A stretch of 64,000 nt of DNA, taken from positions 365,535 through 429,534 of the forward strand of contig CANLQK010000004.1 in NCBI GenBank assembly GCA_947493255.1, written 5' to 3'. A program made the translations under genes and the position numbers. The stretch is from an uncultured Paracoccaceae bacterium. Lineage in GTDB: Bacteria > Pseudomonadota > Alphaproteobacteria > Rhodobacterales > Rhodobacteraceae. Below are positions 1-8,893 of the stretch, piece after piece (within the stretch, counting starts at the first letter, position 1; each line of letters begins with the position of its first letter). The notes under the pieces are model-generated. The model saw only the letters and a list, made by a program, of their open reading frames with translations, had not been told where the DNA came from and made no database searches.

Positions 1-879
1 GGCCGAATTGATGGGTATTTCAAAGGCCGCGTCACCCGCGAAACTGCCGCGTTGGATACCAAAATCACCGCCGCGCAACTCGATCTGGCGGATCGCATGA
101 CCGAAGACGGTTCCATGGTCACACGGTTCAACTGGTCCTTCTTCACCAACCCTGATGCCTCTGTGCAGCGCCCCGAAGCCGCCGGCCTCGGCGTCGCGAT
201 CCTCGGCTCTCTTTACATGATGGCTGTCGTGTTGTGCCTTGCACTGCCAATTGGCGTTGCGGCCTCCATCTACCTCGAAGAATTCGCCAAAAAGAACTGG
301 GTCACCGACGTGATCGAAGTGAACATCGCCAACCTCGCCGCTGTGCCCTCCATCGTTTACGGTATCCTCGGCCTCGCGATCTTCATCAACTTTGCCGAAC
401 TGCACCAATCCTCACCTCTGGTGGGGGGCCTTGTGCTGACGTTGATGACCCTTCCAACGATCATCATCTCGACCCGCGCATCCCTAAAATCCATCCCGCC
501 CAGCATCCGTGATGCGGCACTGGGGGTAGGGGCATCTAAAATGCAATCGGTGTTCCACCACGTCCTGCCTTTGGCGGCCCCCGGCATCCTGACCGGCACA
601 ATCATCGGCCTTGCACAGGCCCTTGGTGAAACCGCGCCGCTCTTGTTGATCGGCATGGTGGCCTTCGTGAAAGAATACCCCGCGGCCTATTCCTCCGAAC
701 TGGGCCTCTTTGGCGAAGCCTCCACCGCGCTGCCAGTCCAGATCTTCAACTGGACAACACGCTCCGATCCGGCCTTCGTTGAACGGGCCTCAGGTGCGAT
801 CATCACCTTGTTGATCTTCCTGCTGATGATGAACGCGCTGGCGATCTTCCTGCGTAAGAAATTCGAACGTCGTTGGTAA
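1..879 (+). CDS. pstA: Phosphate ABC transporter permease PstA (5' end outside window)
   Basis: Inner-membrane permease subunit of the high-affinity phosphate importer PstSCAB, which moves phosphate from the binding protein PstS into the cytoplasm. The reading frame is open from the first base, so only the C-terminal 292 residues are present. Several hydrophobic segments are visible, and the cytoplasmic coupling loop that contacts the ATPase reads DAALGVGASKMQ, followed by a long helix and a C-terminal FLRKKFERRW. pstB follows after 6 bases, and phoU and phoB come next, the usual order of a Pho operon. The operon promoter and any Pho box lie upstream of the window. The identity is clear from the loop and the neighbours. 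Confidence 0.93.
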   Translation, partial: GRIDGYFKGRVTRETAALDTKITAAQLDLADRMTEDGSMVTRFNWSFFTNPDASVQRPEAAGLGVAILGSLYMMAVVLCLALPIGVAASIYLEEFAKKNWVTDVIEVNIANLAAVPSIVYGILGLAIFINFAELHQSSPLVGGLVLTLMTLPTIIISTRASLKSIPPSIRDAALGVGASKMQSVFHHVLPLAAPGILTGTIIGLAQALGETAPLLLIGMVAFVKEYPAAYSSELGLFGEASTALPVQIFNWTTRSDPAFVERASGAIITLLIFLLMMNALAIFLRKKFERRW

Positions 880-885
880 GAGGAC

Positions 886-1689
886 GTGACATTGAAAGAC
901 TTAAACTTGACTGAAAGAGCCGTGACAATGAACGACATTAAAATCGCCGCCAAAGGTGTGCAGGTCTACTACGCGGACACCCACGCCATCAAAGACGTGA
1001 ACGTCGAAATCGAAGACAAAACAGTTACGGCCTTTATCGGCCCGTCTGGCTGCGGCAAATCAACGTTTTTGCGCACAATCAACCGTATGAACGACACCAT
1101 CGACATCTGCCGTGTGGAAGGTGACATTCGCATCGACGGCGAAGATATTTACGACCCAAAAGTCGACCCCGTGCAGCTGCGCGCGAAGGTGGGAATGGTG
1201 TTCCAAAAACCAAACCCGTTCCCCAAATCGATCTACGACAACGTCGCCTATGGCCCCAAAATTCACGGGCTCGCCCGCAACAAGGCGGACCTTGATGAAA
1301 TCGTCGAAAAGGCCCTGCGCCGTGGCGCCATCTGGGACGAAGTCAAAGACCGTCTTCACGCACCGGGCACAGGCCTGTCCGGTGGTCAGCAGCAACGTTT
1401 GTGCATCGCACGGGCAGTTGCGACAGAACCCGAAGTTCTGTTGATGGACGAACCCTGTTCCGCGCTCGACCCGATCGCGACTGCGCAGGTCGAAGAACTG
1501 ATCGACGAACTGCGCCAAAGCTATTCGGTCGTCATCGTCACGCACTCCATGCAACAGGCCGCCCGCGTCAGCCAGAAAACGGCCTTCTTCCACTTGGGCA
1601 ACCTCGTTGAATTCGGCGACACCGACAAGATTTTCACCAACCCCGAAGACCCCCGCACAGAGAGCTATATCTCTGGCCGGATCGGGTAA
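886..1689 (+). CDS. pstB: Phosphate ABC transporter ATP-binding protein PstB
   Basis: Cytoplasmic ATPase that powers phosphate uptake through PstC/PstA. Walker [10 protein letters not shown], the signature [10 protein letters not shown] and Walker [13 protein letters not shown] are all intact. The length of 267 aa from the GTG at 886 is slightly above the usual 250-260. The alternative ATG at 928 gives 253 aa and begins MNDIKI; the purine-rich AGAGGA before 886 sits only one base from the GTG, so the start is uncertain. It lies between pstA (6-base gap) and phoU (11-base gap) and is surely co-transcribed with them. PstB also takes part in PhoU-mediated signalling of phosphate status to the PhoR/PhoB system. 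Confidence 0.95.
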   Translation: MTLKDLNLTERAVTMNDIKIAAKGVQVYYADTHAIKDVNVEIEDKTVTAFIGPSGCGKSTFLRTINRMNDTIDICRVEGDIRIDGEDIYDPKVDPVQLRAKVGMVFQKPNPFPKSIYDNVAYGPKIHGLARNKADLDEIVEKALRRGAIWDEVKDRLHAPGTGLSGGQQQRLCIARAVATEPEVLLMDEPCSALDPIATAQVEELIDELRQSYSVVIVTHSMQQAARVSQKTAFFHLGNLVEFGDTDKIFTNPEDPRTESYISGRIG

Positions 1690-1700
1690 GGAGCACACCG

Positions 1701-2405
1701 ATGACACAGCATATTTCATCCGCGTTTGACCGCGATCTCGAAGGCATTCAGGCGCTCATCATGAAAATGGGCGGCCTCGTTGAAAACGCTATTCTTGAAG
1801 GCACCCAAAGTCTTGAAGCCCGCGACATTGAACGTGCCGAAATCGTGCGCAAAGGTGATAAAGTCATCGATGCGCTGGAAGAACAAATCAACGAAGAAGC
1901 CGCGCGCGTTATCGCATTGCGCGCGCCCGTGTCCAAAGACCTGCGGTCCTTGTTGTCCGTCCTAAAACTCGCATCCAGCCTTGAACGCATGGGCGATTAC
2001 GCGAAAAACATGGCCAAACGCACACCTATTTTGGCGGAAATGAAGGCGATCAACGGCACCGACGCCGCCTTACGTCGCATGTCTAAAGAAGTGCAATCTA
2101 TGTTGTCTGACGCGCTGGATGCTTATGTGCGCGGCGATGCAGAACTGGCCGAAAGCGTGCGCCAACGCGACATGGACGTAGACCAGATGTACAACGCCTT
2201 GTTCCGTGAATTCCTGACCTTCATGATGGAAGATCCACGCAACATTAGCGCCTGCATGCACATGCATTTCATCGCCAAAAACATTGAACGCATGGGCGAT
2301 CTTGTCACCAACATGTGCGAACAGGTCATCTACATGGTCACCGGCGAAATGCCCGACGAAGACCGCCCCAAGATGGACAGCACCGCCACAACCCGTGTGG
2401 AATAG
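1701..2405 (+). CDS. phoU: Phosphate signalling complex protein PhoU
   Basis: Cytoplasmic negative regulator linking Pst transporter activity to the phosphate two-component system. At 234 aa it has the normal length for the family and shows the two PhoU repeats, roughly residues 15-105 and 115-215. The helical metal-binding signatures recur as LERMGDYAKNMAKR and IERMGDLVTNMCEQ, in which E/D residues bind metal. The ATG at 1701 is preceded by AAGGAG. It stands directly between pstB and phoB, as in many proteobacterial Pho operons, so the same unit carries transporter, sensor adaptor and response regulator. Confidence 0.95.
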   Translation: MTQHISSAFDRDLEGIQALIMKMGGLVENAILEGTQSLEARDIERAEIVRKGDKVIDALEEQINEEAARVIALRAPVSKDLRSLLSVLKLASSLERMGDYAKNMAKRTPILAEMKAINGTDAALRRMSKEVQSMLSDALDAYVRGDAELAESVRQRDMDVDQMYNALFREFLTFMMEDPRNISACMHMHFIAKNIERMGDLVTNMCEQVIYMVTGEMPDEDRPKMDSTATTRVE

Positions 2406-2410
2406 GACCG

Positions 2411-3094
2411 ATGAACGAACCACACGTCTTGATCGTCGAGGATGAACCCGCACAGCGCGAGGTTCTGGCCTATAACCTAGAGGCGGAAGGCTATCGCACC
2501 TCTCGCGCCGAAGACGGCGAACAGGGGTTGCTATTGGTCGATGAAGACGCCCCGGATGTCATCGTATTGGACTGGATGTTGCCCAACGTGTCGGGGATCG
2601 AGGTGTGCCGCCAGCTCAAGATGCGGCCAGAAACCCGCGCCATCCCGATCATCATGTTGTCGGCCCGATCAGAAGAGGTCGACAAGGTGCGCGGCCTTGA
2701 AACGGGTGCCGACGACTATGTCGTCAAACCCTATGCCGTGGCCGAATTGATGGCGCGTGTGCGCACCCAGTTGCGGCGCGTGCGACCCTCAACTGTGGGG
2801 CAGGTCCTTACCTACGAAGATATTGCGTTGGATGCCGAAACCCACCGCGTGTCGCGTGGTGAAACCGAATTGAAACTCGGCCCGACCGAATTCCGCCTCC
2901 TGAGCACCTTTATGGAAAAGCCAGGCCGCGTCTGGAGCCGAGAACAGCTGTTGGACCGTGTTTGGGGTCGCGACATCTATGTCGACACCCGCACGGTCGA
3001 CGTACACATCGGCCGCCTACGCAAGGTGCTCACCCAAAATGGCGGTGTTGACCCTGTACGCACAGTACGCGGCGCAGGCTATGCCTTAGGTTAA
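2411..3094 (+). CDS. phoB: Phosphate regulon response regulator PhoB (OmpR family)
   Basis: Two-component response regulator of 227 aa that activates phosphate-starvation genes by binding Pho boxes. The N-terminal receiver domain (about 1-120) has the acidic pair in VEDEP, the phospho-acceptor Asp54 in VLDWMLP and the conserved Lys in VVKPY. The C-terminal winged-helix domain (about 130-227) carries the OmpR-type ending around VDVHIGRLRKVL and VRTVRGAGY. It starts 5 bases after phoU. The cognate kinase PhoR is not in the window and presumably lies upstream of the pst genes. Its stop codon overlaps the stop of the convergent permease gene in a shared TTAA. Confidence 0.94.
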   Translation: MNEPHVLIVEDEPAQREVLAYNLEAEGYRTSRAEDGEQGLLLVDEDAPDVIVLDWMLPNVSGIEVCRQLKMRPETRAIPIIMLSARSEEVDKVRGLETGADDYVVKPYAVAELMARVRTQLRRVRPSTVGQVLTYEDIALDAETHRVSRGETELKLGPTEFRLLSTFMEKPGRVWSREQLLDRVWGRDIYVDTRTVDVHIGRLRKVLTQNGGVDPVRTVRGAGYALG

Positions 3095-3900
3095 CCTGCC
3101 GCCTGTTCGTCAGCGCGGGCCTTTTTCGCAGTGGCCCGCGACACCAATGATGCACTCACAACGCCCAATGTCACCAAACCGATCATGATGGTCGACAGCG
3201 CGTTGATTTCAGGCGTGACACCCAATCGAACCGCAGAGAAAATCTTGATCGGTAGCGTCGTGGAAGATGGGCCAGACGTAAAGGATGCAATCACCAGATC
3301 ATCCAACGACAATGTAAACGCCAACAACCATCCCGAAATGACCGCCGGCATAATGATCGGCAAGGTCACACTGCGAAACGCATCGAAGGGTGTGCATCCC
3401 AAATCCAACGCCGCTTCTTCCAGCGATTGATCAAAGCTCACCAAGCGCGACGTAACAACCACGCTCACGTAACACATCGCGAACGTTGTGTGGGCCAAGA
3501 CAATCGTCAGCACCCCGCGGTCCAACCCAATCGCGATAAAGAAAAGCAACAACGACAGGCCGGTAATCACCTCGGGCATCACCAACGGCGCGTAAATCAT
3601 TCCACTGAACAACCCACGTCCCCGAAAACGCCCCGCGCGCACCATGATATAGGCGGCCATCGTGCCCAAAACTGTGGCAATTGTCGACGACCAGAACGCC
3701 ACCTTCACCGTCACCCACGCGGCATCCAAGAACTGTTCGTTCTGGAACAGCTCGCCATACCACTTCGTCGAAAACCCAGCCCAAACAGTGACAAGGCGGC
3801 TTTCGTTAAAGCTGTAGATGATCAAGATCAGCATCGGCAGATACAAAAACGCAAACCCAAACGTCAGCGATGTGGCGTTAAACCAAGAAAACCGTCTCAT
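3091..3900 (-). CDS. potI: Polyamine ABC transporter permease (PotI/PotC type)
   Basis: Second permease subunit of a putrescine/spermidine-type importer, 269 aa with about six membrane segments. The ATPase-coupling loop is seen as EEAALDLGCTPFDAF. The start MRRFSWFN at 3900 overlaps the stop of the upstream permease by ATGA; a longer frame reaching upstream would overlap that gene by over 100 bases and is unlikely. It is the last gene of the operon potF-potA-potH-potI, reading away from 7.3 kb. It ends in a TTAA shared with the phoB stop. Substrate is inferred from the family and from the neighbouring polyamine-catabolic genes. Confidence 0.88.
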   Translation of the reverse strand: MRRFSWFNATSLTFGFAFLYLPMLILIIYSFNESRLVTVWAGFSTKWYGELFQNEQFLDAAWVTVKVAFWSSTIATVLGTMAAYIMVRAGRFRGRGLFSGMIYAPLVMPEVITGLSLLLFFIAIGLDRGVLTIVLAHTTFAMCYVSVVVTSRLVSFDQSLEEAALDLGCTPFDAFRSVTLPIIMPAVISGWLLAFTLSLDDLVIASFTSGPSSTTLPIKIFSAVRLGVTPEINALSTIMIGLVTLGVVSASLVSRATAKKARADEQAAG

Positions 3901-5003
3901 CCTTCCAGCTCCCTTTGTTTTTGCTCGTTGCGCTGAAACAGAACAATCGGAATGATCAAGATCATCAGCAGTATGACCGCAACCGCCGAGGCAACAGGCC
4001 AATCGCGGTTGTTAAAGAACTCTTCCCACAACACCTTGCCGATCATCACCGTATCGGATCCACCCAACAATGACGGGATCACAAATTCGCCCAAGGTCGG
4101 GATGAACACCAGAAAACAGCCCGCAATCACACCCGGTTTTGACAGCGGCGCTGTTACCAACCAAAACGCCGACAGCGCCGTGCAGCCTAGGTCTTCCGCG
4201 GCTTCAACCAGACTGTCGTCCATCTTGTCCAAGGTCGCGTAAATCGGCAACACCATAAACGGCAGGTAGGTGTATACAACACCCACGTAGACCGCGATTG
4301 GTGTGTTCAAAATCGCCAATGGTTCGGAAATTACGCCAATCGAAAGCAGCAGTTGGTTCAGATAGCCTTCGGTGCTCAAGATGCCGATCCATGCGTAGAC
4401 GCGGATCAAAAACGATGTCCAGAATGGCAAGATCACCAACATCAGCAATGTCGGGCGCCAGTGTTGTGCCGCGCGGGCCATGGCATAGGCGATCGGATAG
4501 CCAATCAACAACGTCAAAAACGTCGAGATCACAGCAATCTTGAGCGACGACAGATATGCTGCGAAATACAAGAAATCAGGGATCTCGACGAATGCGTTTA
4601 GGGCAGGGAACAAGAACGCCAACACCGCCACAACAATCGCGACATTCACAATCGCCACGGCCAGTGCCGTTAACGCGGCTGCAGCGCTGTCAAAAATGGT
4701 ATCAGCCGTTTCCGGCAACATCGCGCGCCGGATACGTGGGAATATCACGCGGTACATCGCGATACACAGCACCAGCCCTGCAAACCCTGCCACCACGGCA
4801 CCGGCGCCGATGAACGCGTAATTTTCCAAATCCAGCACCGACAGCATTGGCCAGAACCCGTCTTTCAGGTTCGGCGTATACGGCGGGATTGCAAGCGCGA
4901 TGTCAGACAGCGAGATTTTAAGGACAATGACAAACGGCACCAAAAACAGCACCAACAACCACGCATAGGGGATTGCGATCAAAAGGCGCCCACGCCAGTT
5001 CAT
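3897..5003 (-). CDS. potH: Polyamine ABC transporter permease (PotH/PotB type)
   Basis: First permease subunit of the polyamine importer, 368 aa. This is longer than the roughly 290-320 aa typical of PotB/PotH. The extra length is an insertion between the first membrane helix and the conserved permease core, including another hydrophobic stretch near residues 85-150. The core shows the coupling loop EAAEDLGCTALSAF and the motif FIPTLGEFVIPSLLGG, usual for PotH. The start MNWRGRLL at 5003 overlaps the potA stop by ATGA, and its own stop overlaps potI the same way, so translation is probably coupled across all three genes. Confidence 0.88.
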   Translation of the reverse strand: MNWRGRLLIAIPYAWLLVLFLVPFVIVLKISLSDIALAIPPYTPNLKDGFWPMLSVLDLENYAFIGAGAVVAGFAGLVLCIAMYRVIFPRIRRAMLPETADTIFDSAAAALTALAVAIVNVAIVVAVLAFLFPALNAFVEIPDFLYFAAYLSSLKIAVISTFLTLLIGYPIAYAMARAAQHWRPTLLMLVILPFWTSFLIRVYAWIGILSTEGYLNQLLLSIGVISEPLAILNTPIAVYVGVVYTYLPFMVLPIYATLDKMDDSLVEAAEDLGCTALSAFWLVTAPLSKPGVIAGCFLVFIPTLGEFVIPSLLGGSDTVMIGKVLWEEFFNNRDWPVASAVAVILLMILIIPIVLFQRNEQKQRELEG

Positions 5004-6148
5004 GCTGTCAGCACCACGCCGGCCGTGTCCGTCCAGCTCAGATAAACATGGTCTTCCCACGTCAGGTTGCGCCGCGACACACGTTTCGCATTTGTCGCCT
5101 GCGCCTTGATGATCAACCCCGGTGCGACCTCAACATGGTAGGTCGAGATGTTTCCCAAATACGCGATATCAAGGATCTTACCTTCCAGCACATTCGCAGC
5201 CTTCGGTTTGGTCGACGAAATGGCCACTTTTTCGGGCCGAATTGCGAATGTCACAGAACTCGCGGCAGGCGGCGGAGTATCGGCGCTTGCGTTTATCGCG
5301 GGGGCCGTCGCGGACCATTTGATCGCCACTGACGTTTCACTGGCACGTTTTGCAGGAACTTCGACAGTGCCTTCGATCAGGTTCACGTCCCCGATAAAGT
5401 CAGCCACATAAGCCGAATTGGGGGCTTCATAGATCACCTCGGGGGTCGCCACCTGCGCCAATTTTCCTTCGGTCATCACCGCTACCCGTGTTGCCACGGT
5501 CATGGCTTCTTCTTGGTCGTGGGTAACAATCACAAACGTTGTACCTGTGGATTCTTGAATATCCATCAACTCAAACTGGGTTTCGTGGCGCAGTTTTTTA
5601 TCCAACGCACCCAAAGGTTCGTCTAATAACAACAACTTAGGGGCCTTTGCTAAACTCCGCGCCAAAGCCACGCGCTGTCGCTGCCCACCCGAAATCTGGT
5701 GCGGTTTGCGCCCGGCGAATTTCCCAAGCTGCGTCAGCTTCAACATCTGCTCGACGCGGTCACCAATTTGGTCTTTCGGCATGTCAGACCGTTTCAAACC
5801 AAACGCAATGTTGTCCCAAACGGACAAATGCGGGAACAGCGCGTAGGATTGAAACATCATGTTCACAGGGCGCTCATTTGGCGGGACGGGGCCAATATCT
5901 ACACCATCCAGCAGGATCGTCCCTTCGGTTGGGGTTTCGAACCCGCCCAACATCCGCATCAACGTCGTCTTGCCACAGCCCGACGGGCCCAGCAGAGCAA
6001 AGAATTCCTTGGCATAAATATCAAGGGTCAAATCATCGATGGCCGTAAAATCGCCAAACCGTTTGGTGACATTCTTGAATTGGATCAACGGTTTTTCAAC
6101 CGGATCGTCCCACGGTGCAAACACCGCATCAGGGTTAGCGTGCGCCAT
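5000..6148 (-). CDS. potA: Polyamine ABC transporter ATP-binding protein PotA
   Basis: ATPase subunit driving polyamine import, 382 aa. The nucleotide-binding domain (about 15-250) carries Walker A GPSGCGKTT, the signature ISGGQRQRV and Walker B LLLLDEPLGALD. The C-terminal region (about 280-382) resembles the TOBE regulatory domain of PotA/PotG proteins. The start MAHANPD at 6148 is preceded by GAAAGG six bases away, better than the in-frame ATG 36 bases upstream, which lies inside the terminator stem region. It is separated from the binding-protein gene by a hairpin with a T-run, so potA-potH-potI are probably expressed below potF. Confidence 0.92.
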   Translation of the reverse strand: MAHANPDAVFAPWDDPVEKPLIQFKNVTKRFGDFTAIDDLTLDIYAKEFFALLGPSGCGKTTLMRMLGGFETPTEGTILLDGVDIGPVPPNERPVNMMFQSYALFPHLSVWDNIAFGLKRSDMPKDQIGDRVEQMLKLTQLGKFAGRKPHQISGGQRQRVALARSLAKAPKLLLLDEPLGALDKKLRHETQFELMDIQESTGTTFVIVTHDQEEAMTVATRVAVMTEGKLAQVATPEVIYEAPNSAYVADFIGDVNLIEGTVEVPAKRASETSVAIKWSATAPAINASADTPPPAASSVTFAIRPEKVAISSTKPKAANVLEGKILDIAYLGNISTYHVEVAPGLIIKAQATNAKRVSRRNLTWEDHVYLSWTDTAGVVLTA

Positions 6149-6160
6149 TCTGGGCCTTTC

Positions 6161-6199
6161 GAAAAAAGAAACCTCCCGCGCCAATTAAGCGCGAGAGGT
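6161..6199 (-). terminator. Rho-independent terminator/attenuator between potF and potA
   Basis: Read on the minus strand, an 11-base stem (6189-6199 with 6171-6181, one G-T pair) encloses a 7-base loop and is followed by a run of Ts broken by one C (6161-6170). It lies between the potF stop and the potA start inside one operon, so it probably acts as a partial terminator that keeps the binding protein more abundant than the membrane complex. Confidence 0.75.
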
Positions 6200-6206
6200 C
6201 AACTAC

Positions 6207-7295
6207 TTATTGGCCGGACTTAATCGTGGTCCACATGCGGGTCACAGTCCGCTGCACCCGCGCGTCATAAGGGCGCGTAGTATAGAGGTTTTCCAGTGTT
6301 GCCGCATCTGGGTAAACAGCAGGGTATTCAAGGATTTCAGGGTCGATGAACTCCTGTGCCGCTTCGTTGCCGCTCGCATACCAAACATAGTTGGTAGCGG
6401 CCGCCGCGTTCTCAGCGTTTAGAATAAAGTTGATGAACGTGTGCGCAGCTTCTGGGTTTGGCGCATCGGCAGGAATGGCCATCTGGTCAAACCACATCTG
6501 TGCGCCTTCGGTTGGGATCGAATAATCAATCTCATGCCCGTTTTCCGCTTCAGCCGCACGCAATTGCGCAAGGAAAACATCACCGGACCAACCAACGGCC
6601 ACGCAGATGTCCCCATTTGCCAACGCATTGATATATTCAGAACTGTTGAATTTCTGGATGTAGGGGCGCACAGCAGTGAAGACCTCTTCGGCCTTGGCAA
6701 TCACGTCTGGATCGTGGCTATCGGGGTCTTCCCCAATATAGTTCAACGCGGCGGGGATCATCTCGGTCGGTGCGTCTAGGAAAAACACACCACATTCCGC
6801 GAGCTTTTCCATATTGGCTGGGTCAAACACCAGATCCCAGCTGTCAAACGGTGCATCTTCGCCCAAAATTTCGGTAACTTTGCCGATGTTATACCCAATA
6901 CCCGTGGTGCCCCACATATAGTTTACGGAATAGGCACCGCTTGGGTCGTATTGCTCAGTGCGGTCTTGGATCGCGCCCCACAGGTTGCCGTGGTTCGGCA
7001 ACAAATCAAGGTCAAGAGGTTGGAACGCACCGGCAGAAATCTGGCGCTGCAGGAACGTAGCGGACGGCACCACAACATCATACCCTGAACCACCGGAAAG
7101 CATTTTGGTTTCAAGCAGTTCGTTGGAATCAAAAACGTCGTAGATCAGCTCAATACCAGTTTCTTCTTCGAACTGGGTCAGCAGATCTTCATCGATATAG
7201 TCGGACCAGTTATAGACCCGCACTTCTTCGGCAGCAGCCGTGCCTGCCACAAGGGCAAGCGTTGCAATACCGGACAGCAGTTTTGTCGCGTTCAT
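6207..7295 (-). CDS. potF: Periplasmic putrescine/spermidine-binding protein (PotF/PotD family)
   Basis: Extracytoplasmic solute-binding protein delivering polyamines to the PotAHI transporter, 362 aa. The start MNATKLLSG at 7295 opens a signal peptide (Lys5, hydrophobic core, Ala-rich cleavage near residue 21) directly followed by EEVRVYNWSDYIDEDLL, the characteristic beginning of mature PotF/PotD proteins. The pattern YNWSDYI and the internal MWGTTGIGYN are typical of the family. It is the first gene of the minus-strand operon and is divergent from the aminotransferase gene, with a 200-base shared regulatory region. Whether putrescine or spermidine is preferred cannot be told from the sequence. 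Confidence 0.92.
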   Translation of the reverse strand: MNATKLLSGIATLALVAGTAAAEEVRVYNWSDYIDEDLLTQFEEETGIELIYDVFDSNELLETKMLSGGSGYDVVVPSATFLQRQISAGAFQPLDLDLLPNHGNLWGAIQDRTEQYDPSGAYSVNYMWGTTGIGYNIGKVTEILGEDAPFDSWDLVFDPANMEKLAECGVFFLDAPTEMIPAALNYIGEDPDSHDPDVIAKAEEVFTAVRPYIQKFNSSEYINALANGDICVAVGWSGDVFLAQLRAAEAENGHEIDYSIPTEGAQMWFDQMAIPADAPNPEAAHTFINFILNAENAAAATNYVWYASGNEAAQEFIDPEILEYPAVYPDAATLENLYTTRPYDARVQRTVTRMWTTIKSGQ

Positions 7296-7416
7296 GTTAT
7301 TTTCCCTGTCGTAAAATGCGCGGAGCTTTCGCGCGTGCACCGATGACTATGAAACCGACCAGCCGATTTTGCAATATGGACTTATCGATCACGTCCAACT
7401 GGCCGCGTGGTTTCGT

Positions 7417-7430
7417 TTGACTTAGATCAA
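7417..7430. promoter_or_regulatory. FNR/CRP-type palindromic box in potF/aminotransferase intergenic region
   Basis: TTGAC-TTAG-ATCAA matches the FNR-family consensus TTGAT-N4-ATCAA at 9 of 10 half-site positions. It lies 66 bases upstream of the aminotransferase start and about 120 bases upstream of potF on the other strand. Control by an FnrL/Dnr-type regulator is an inference from the motif only. Confidence 0.45.
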
Positions 7431-7495
7431 ATCGCACATAAGCTGCCCATAACGCAGGCATGTCTTGCACCTAACACCATCAGAAAGTTTCAATA

Positions 7496-8893
7496 ATGAA
7501 TGTGATCTCCAACCACATGCCAACGGCAGACCTGCAAAAGCTCGACGCAGCACATCACATGCACCCCTTTACCGCAGGGTCCGAACTTGCCGAAAAAGGC
7601 GCCCGCGTAATTAAAAGCGCCAAAGGCGTCACCCTTACGGACAGTGAAGGCGTCGAGATTTTGGACGCGATGGCCGGATTGTGGTGCGTCAACATCGGGT
7701 ATGGCCGCGAAGAATTGGCCGAAGCCGCCGCGCGTCAGATGCGTGAATTGCCCTATTACAACACGTTTTTCCAAACCACCCATGTTCCAGTCATTGCCCT
7801 GTCCGCAAAGCTTGCCGAACTGGCACCGCGCGATTTGAACCATGTTTTTTATGCAGGCTCGGGGTCAGAAGCCAACGACACCAACATCCGATTGGTGCGC
7901 CACTACTGGGCCCAAAAAGGCCAGCCCAACCGCAACATCATCATCAGCCGCAAAAACGCCTACCATGGGTCCACTTTAGGGGGCGGGTCTTTGGGCGGTA
8001 TGGCGGGCATGCAAAACCAAGGCTGCCCCGTTATCCCCGACATCCACCATATCGAACAACCCAACTGGTGGTCCGAGGGCGGCGATATGAGCCCCGAAGA
8101 ATTTGGCCTCGAACGCGCTCGTCAGCTCGAAACGGCCATACAGGAACTGGGCCCAGAACGGGTCGGGGCCTTTATTGGCGAACCCGTCCAAGGGGCAGGC
8201 GGCGTTATTGTGCCCCCCAGCACCTACTGGCCAGAAATTCAGCGCATCTGCGACGAATACGGTATTTTGCTCATCGCAGACGAGGTGATCTGTGGGTTCG
8301 GGCGCACCGGACACTGGTTCGGGTCAGACTATATGGGCATCCGCCCGCACATCATGACCATCGCCAAAGGCCTGTCGTCTGGCTACGCACCCATCGGCGG
8401 GTCATTGGTCTGTGACGAGGTCGCGCATGTCGTCAACCACGGCGGCGACTTCAACCACGGCTACACCTATTCGGGCCACCCAGTGTCCTGCGCAGTAGCC
8501 TTGGAAAACCTGCGCATCATGGAAGAAGAAAAGATCATCGAAAACGTCCATGACGTAACCGCCCCGTATCTTGCAGAAAAATGGCATCAACTGGTCGATC
8601 ACCCCTTGGTGGGCGAAGCCAAGATCGTCGGCATGATGGGGTCGTTGGCCTTAACACCTCACAAAGCCAGCCGCGCCGCGTTCAAATCGCCCGCAGGCAC
8701 CGTCGGCTATGCCTGCCGCAACCGGTGTTTCGACAACGGTTTGATCATGCGCCATGTGGGCGACCGGATGATCATCTCGCCCCCCTTGGTCCTGACAAAG
8801 GGCGACATCGACACATTGATCGATCGCGCGGTTCAATCTTTGGATGAAACCTATGACTTGATCCGCGCCGAAGGGCTGTACGAACCCGCTTGA
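7496..8893 (+). CDS. Class III pyridoxal-phosphate aminotransferase, probably putrescine/polyamine:pyruvate type
   Basis: Cytosolic PLP enzyme of 465 aa that should transfer an omega-amino group, most likely from putrescine or another polyamine, to pyruvate or a similar acceptor. Class III landmarks are present: AGSGSEANDTNIR for cofactor phosphate binding, LLIADEVICGFGRTG with the conserved Asp, and the Schiff-base lysine in TIAKGLSSGYAPIGG. The overall layout resembles SpuC-type polyamine:pyruvate transaminases and omega-transaminases. It is divergent from the polyamine importer operon and overlaps the next gene, a PuuB-like oxidase, by one base (TGATG), which supports polyamine catabolism. 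Beta-alanine or another omega-amino acid remains a possible substrate. Confidence 0.85.
   Translation: MNVISNHMPTADLQKLDAAHHMHPFTAGSELAEKGARVIKSAKGVTLTDSEGVEILDAMAGLWCVNIGYGREELAEAAARQMRELPYYNTFFQTTHVPVIALSAKLAELAPRDLNHVFYAGSGSEANDTNIRLVRHYWAQKGQPNRNIIISRKNAYHGSTLGGGSLGGMAGMQNQGCPVIPDIHHIEQPNWWSEGGDMSPEEFGLERARQLETAIQELGPERVGAFIGEPVQGAGGVIVPPSTYWPEIQRICDEYGILLIADEVICGFGRTGHWFGSDYMGIRPHIMTIAKGLSSGYAPIGGSLVCDEVAHVVNHGGDFNHGYTYSGHPVSCAVALENLRIMEEEKIIENVHDVTAPYLAEKWHQLVDHPLVGEAKIVGMMGSLALTPHKASRAAFKSPAGTVGYACRNRCFDNGLIMRHVGDRMIISPPLVLTKGDIDTLIDRAVQSLDETYDLIRAEGLYEPA

Noticed and set aside
1060..1719. Minus-strand frame across pstB
   Set aside because: Antisense of the ATPase gene; no independent coding evidence.
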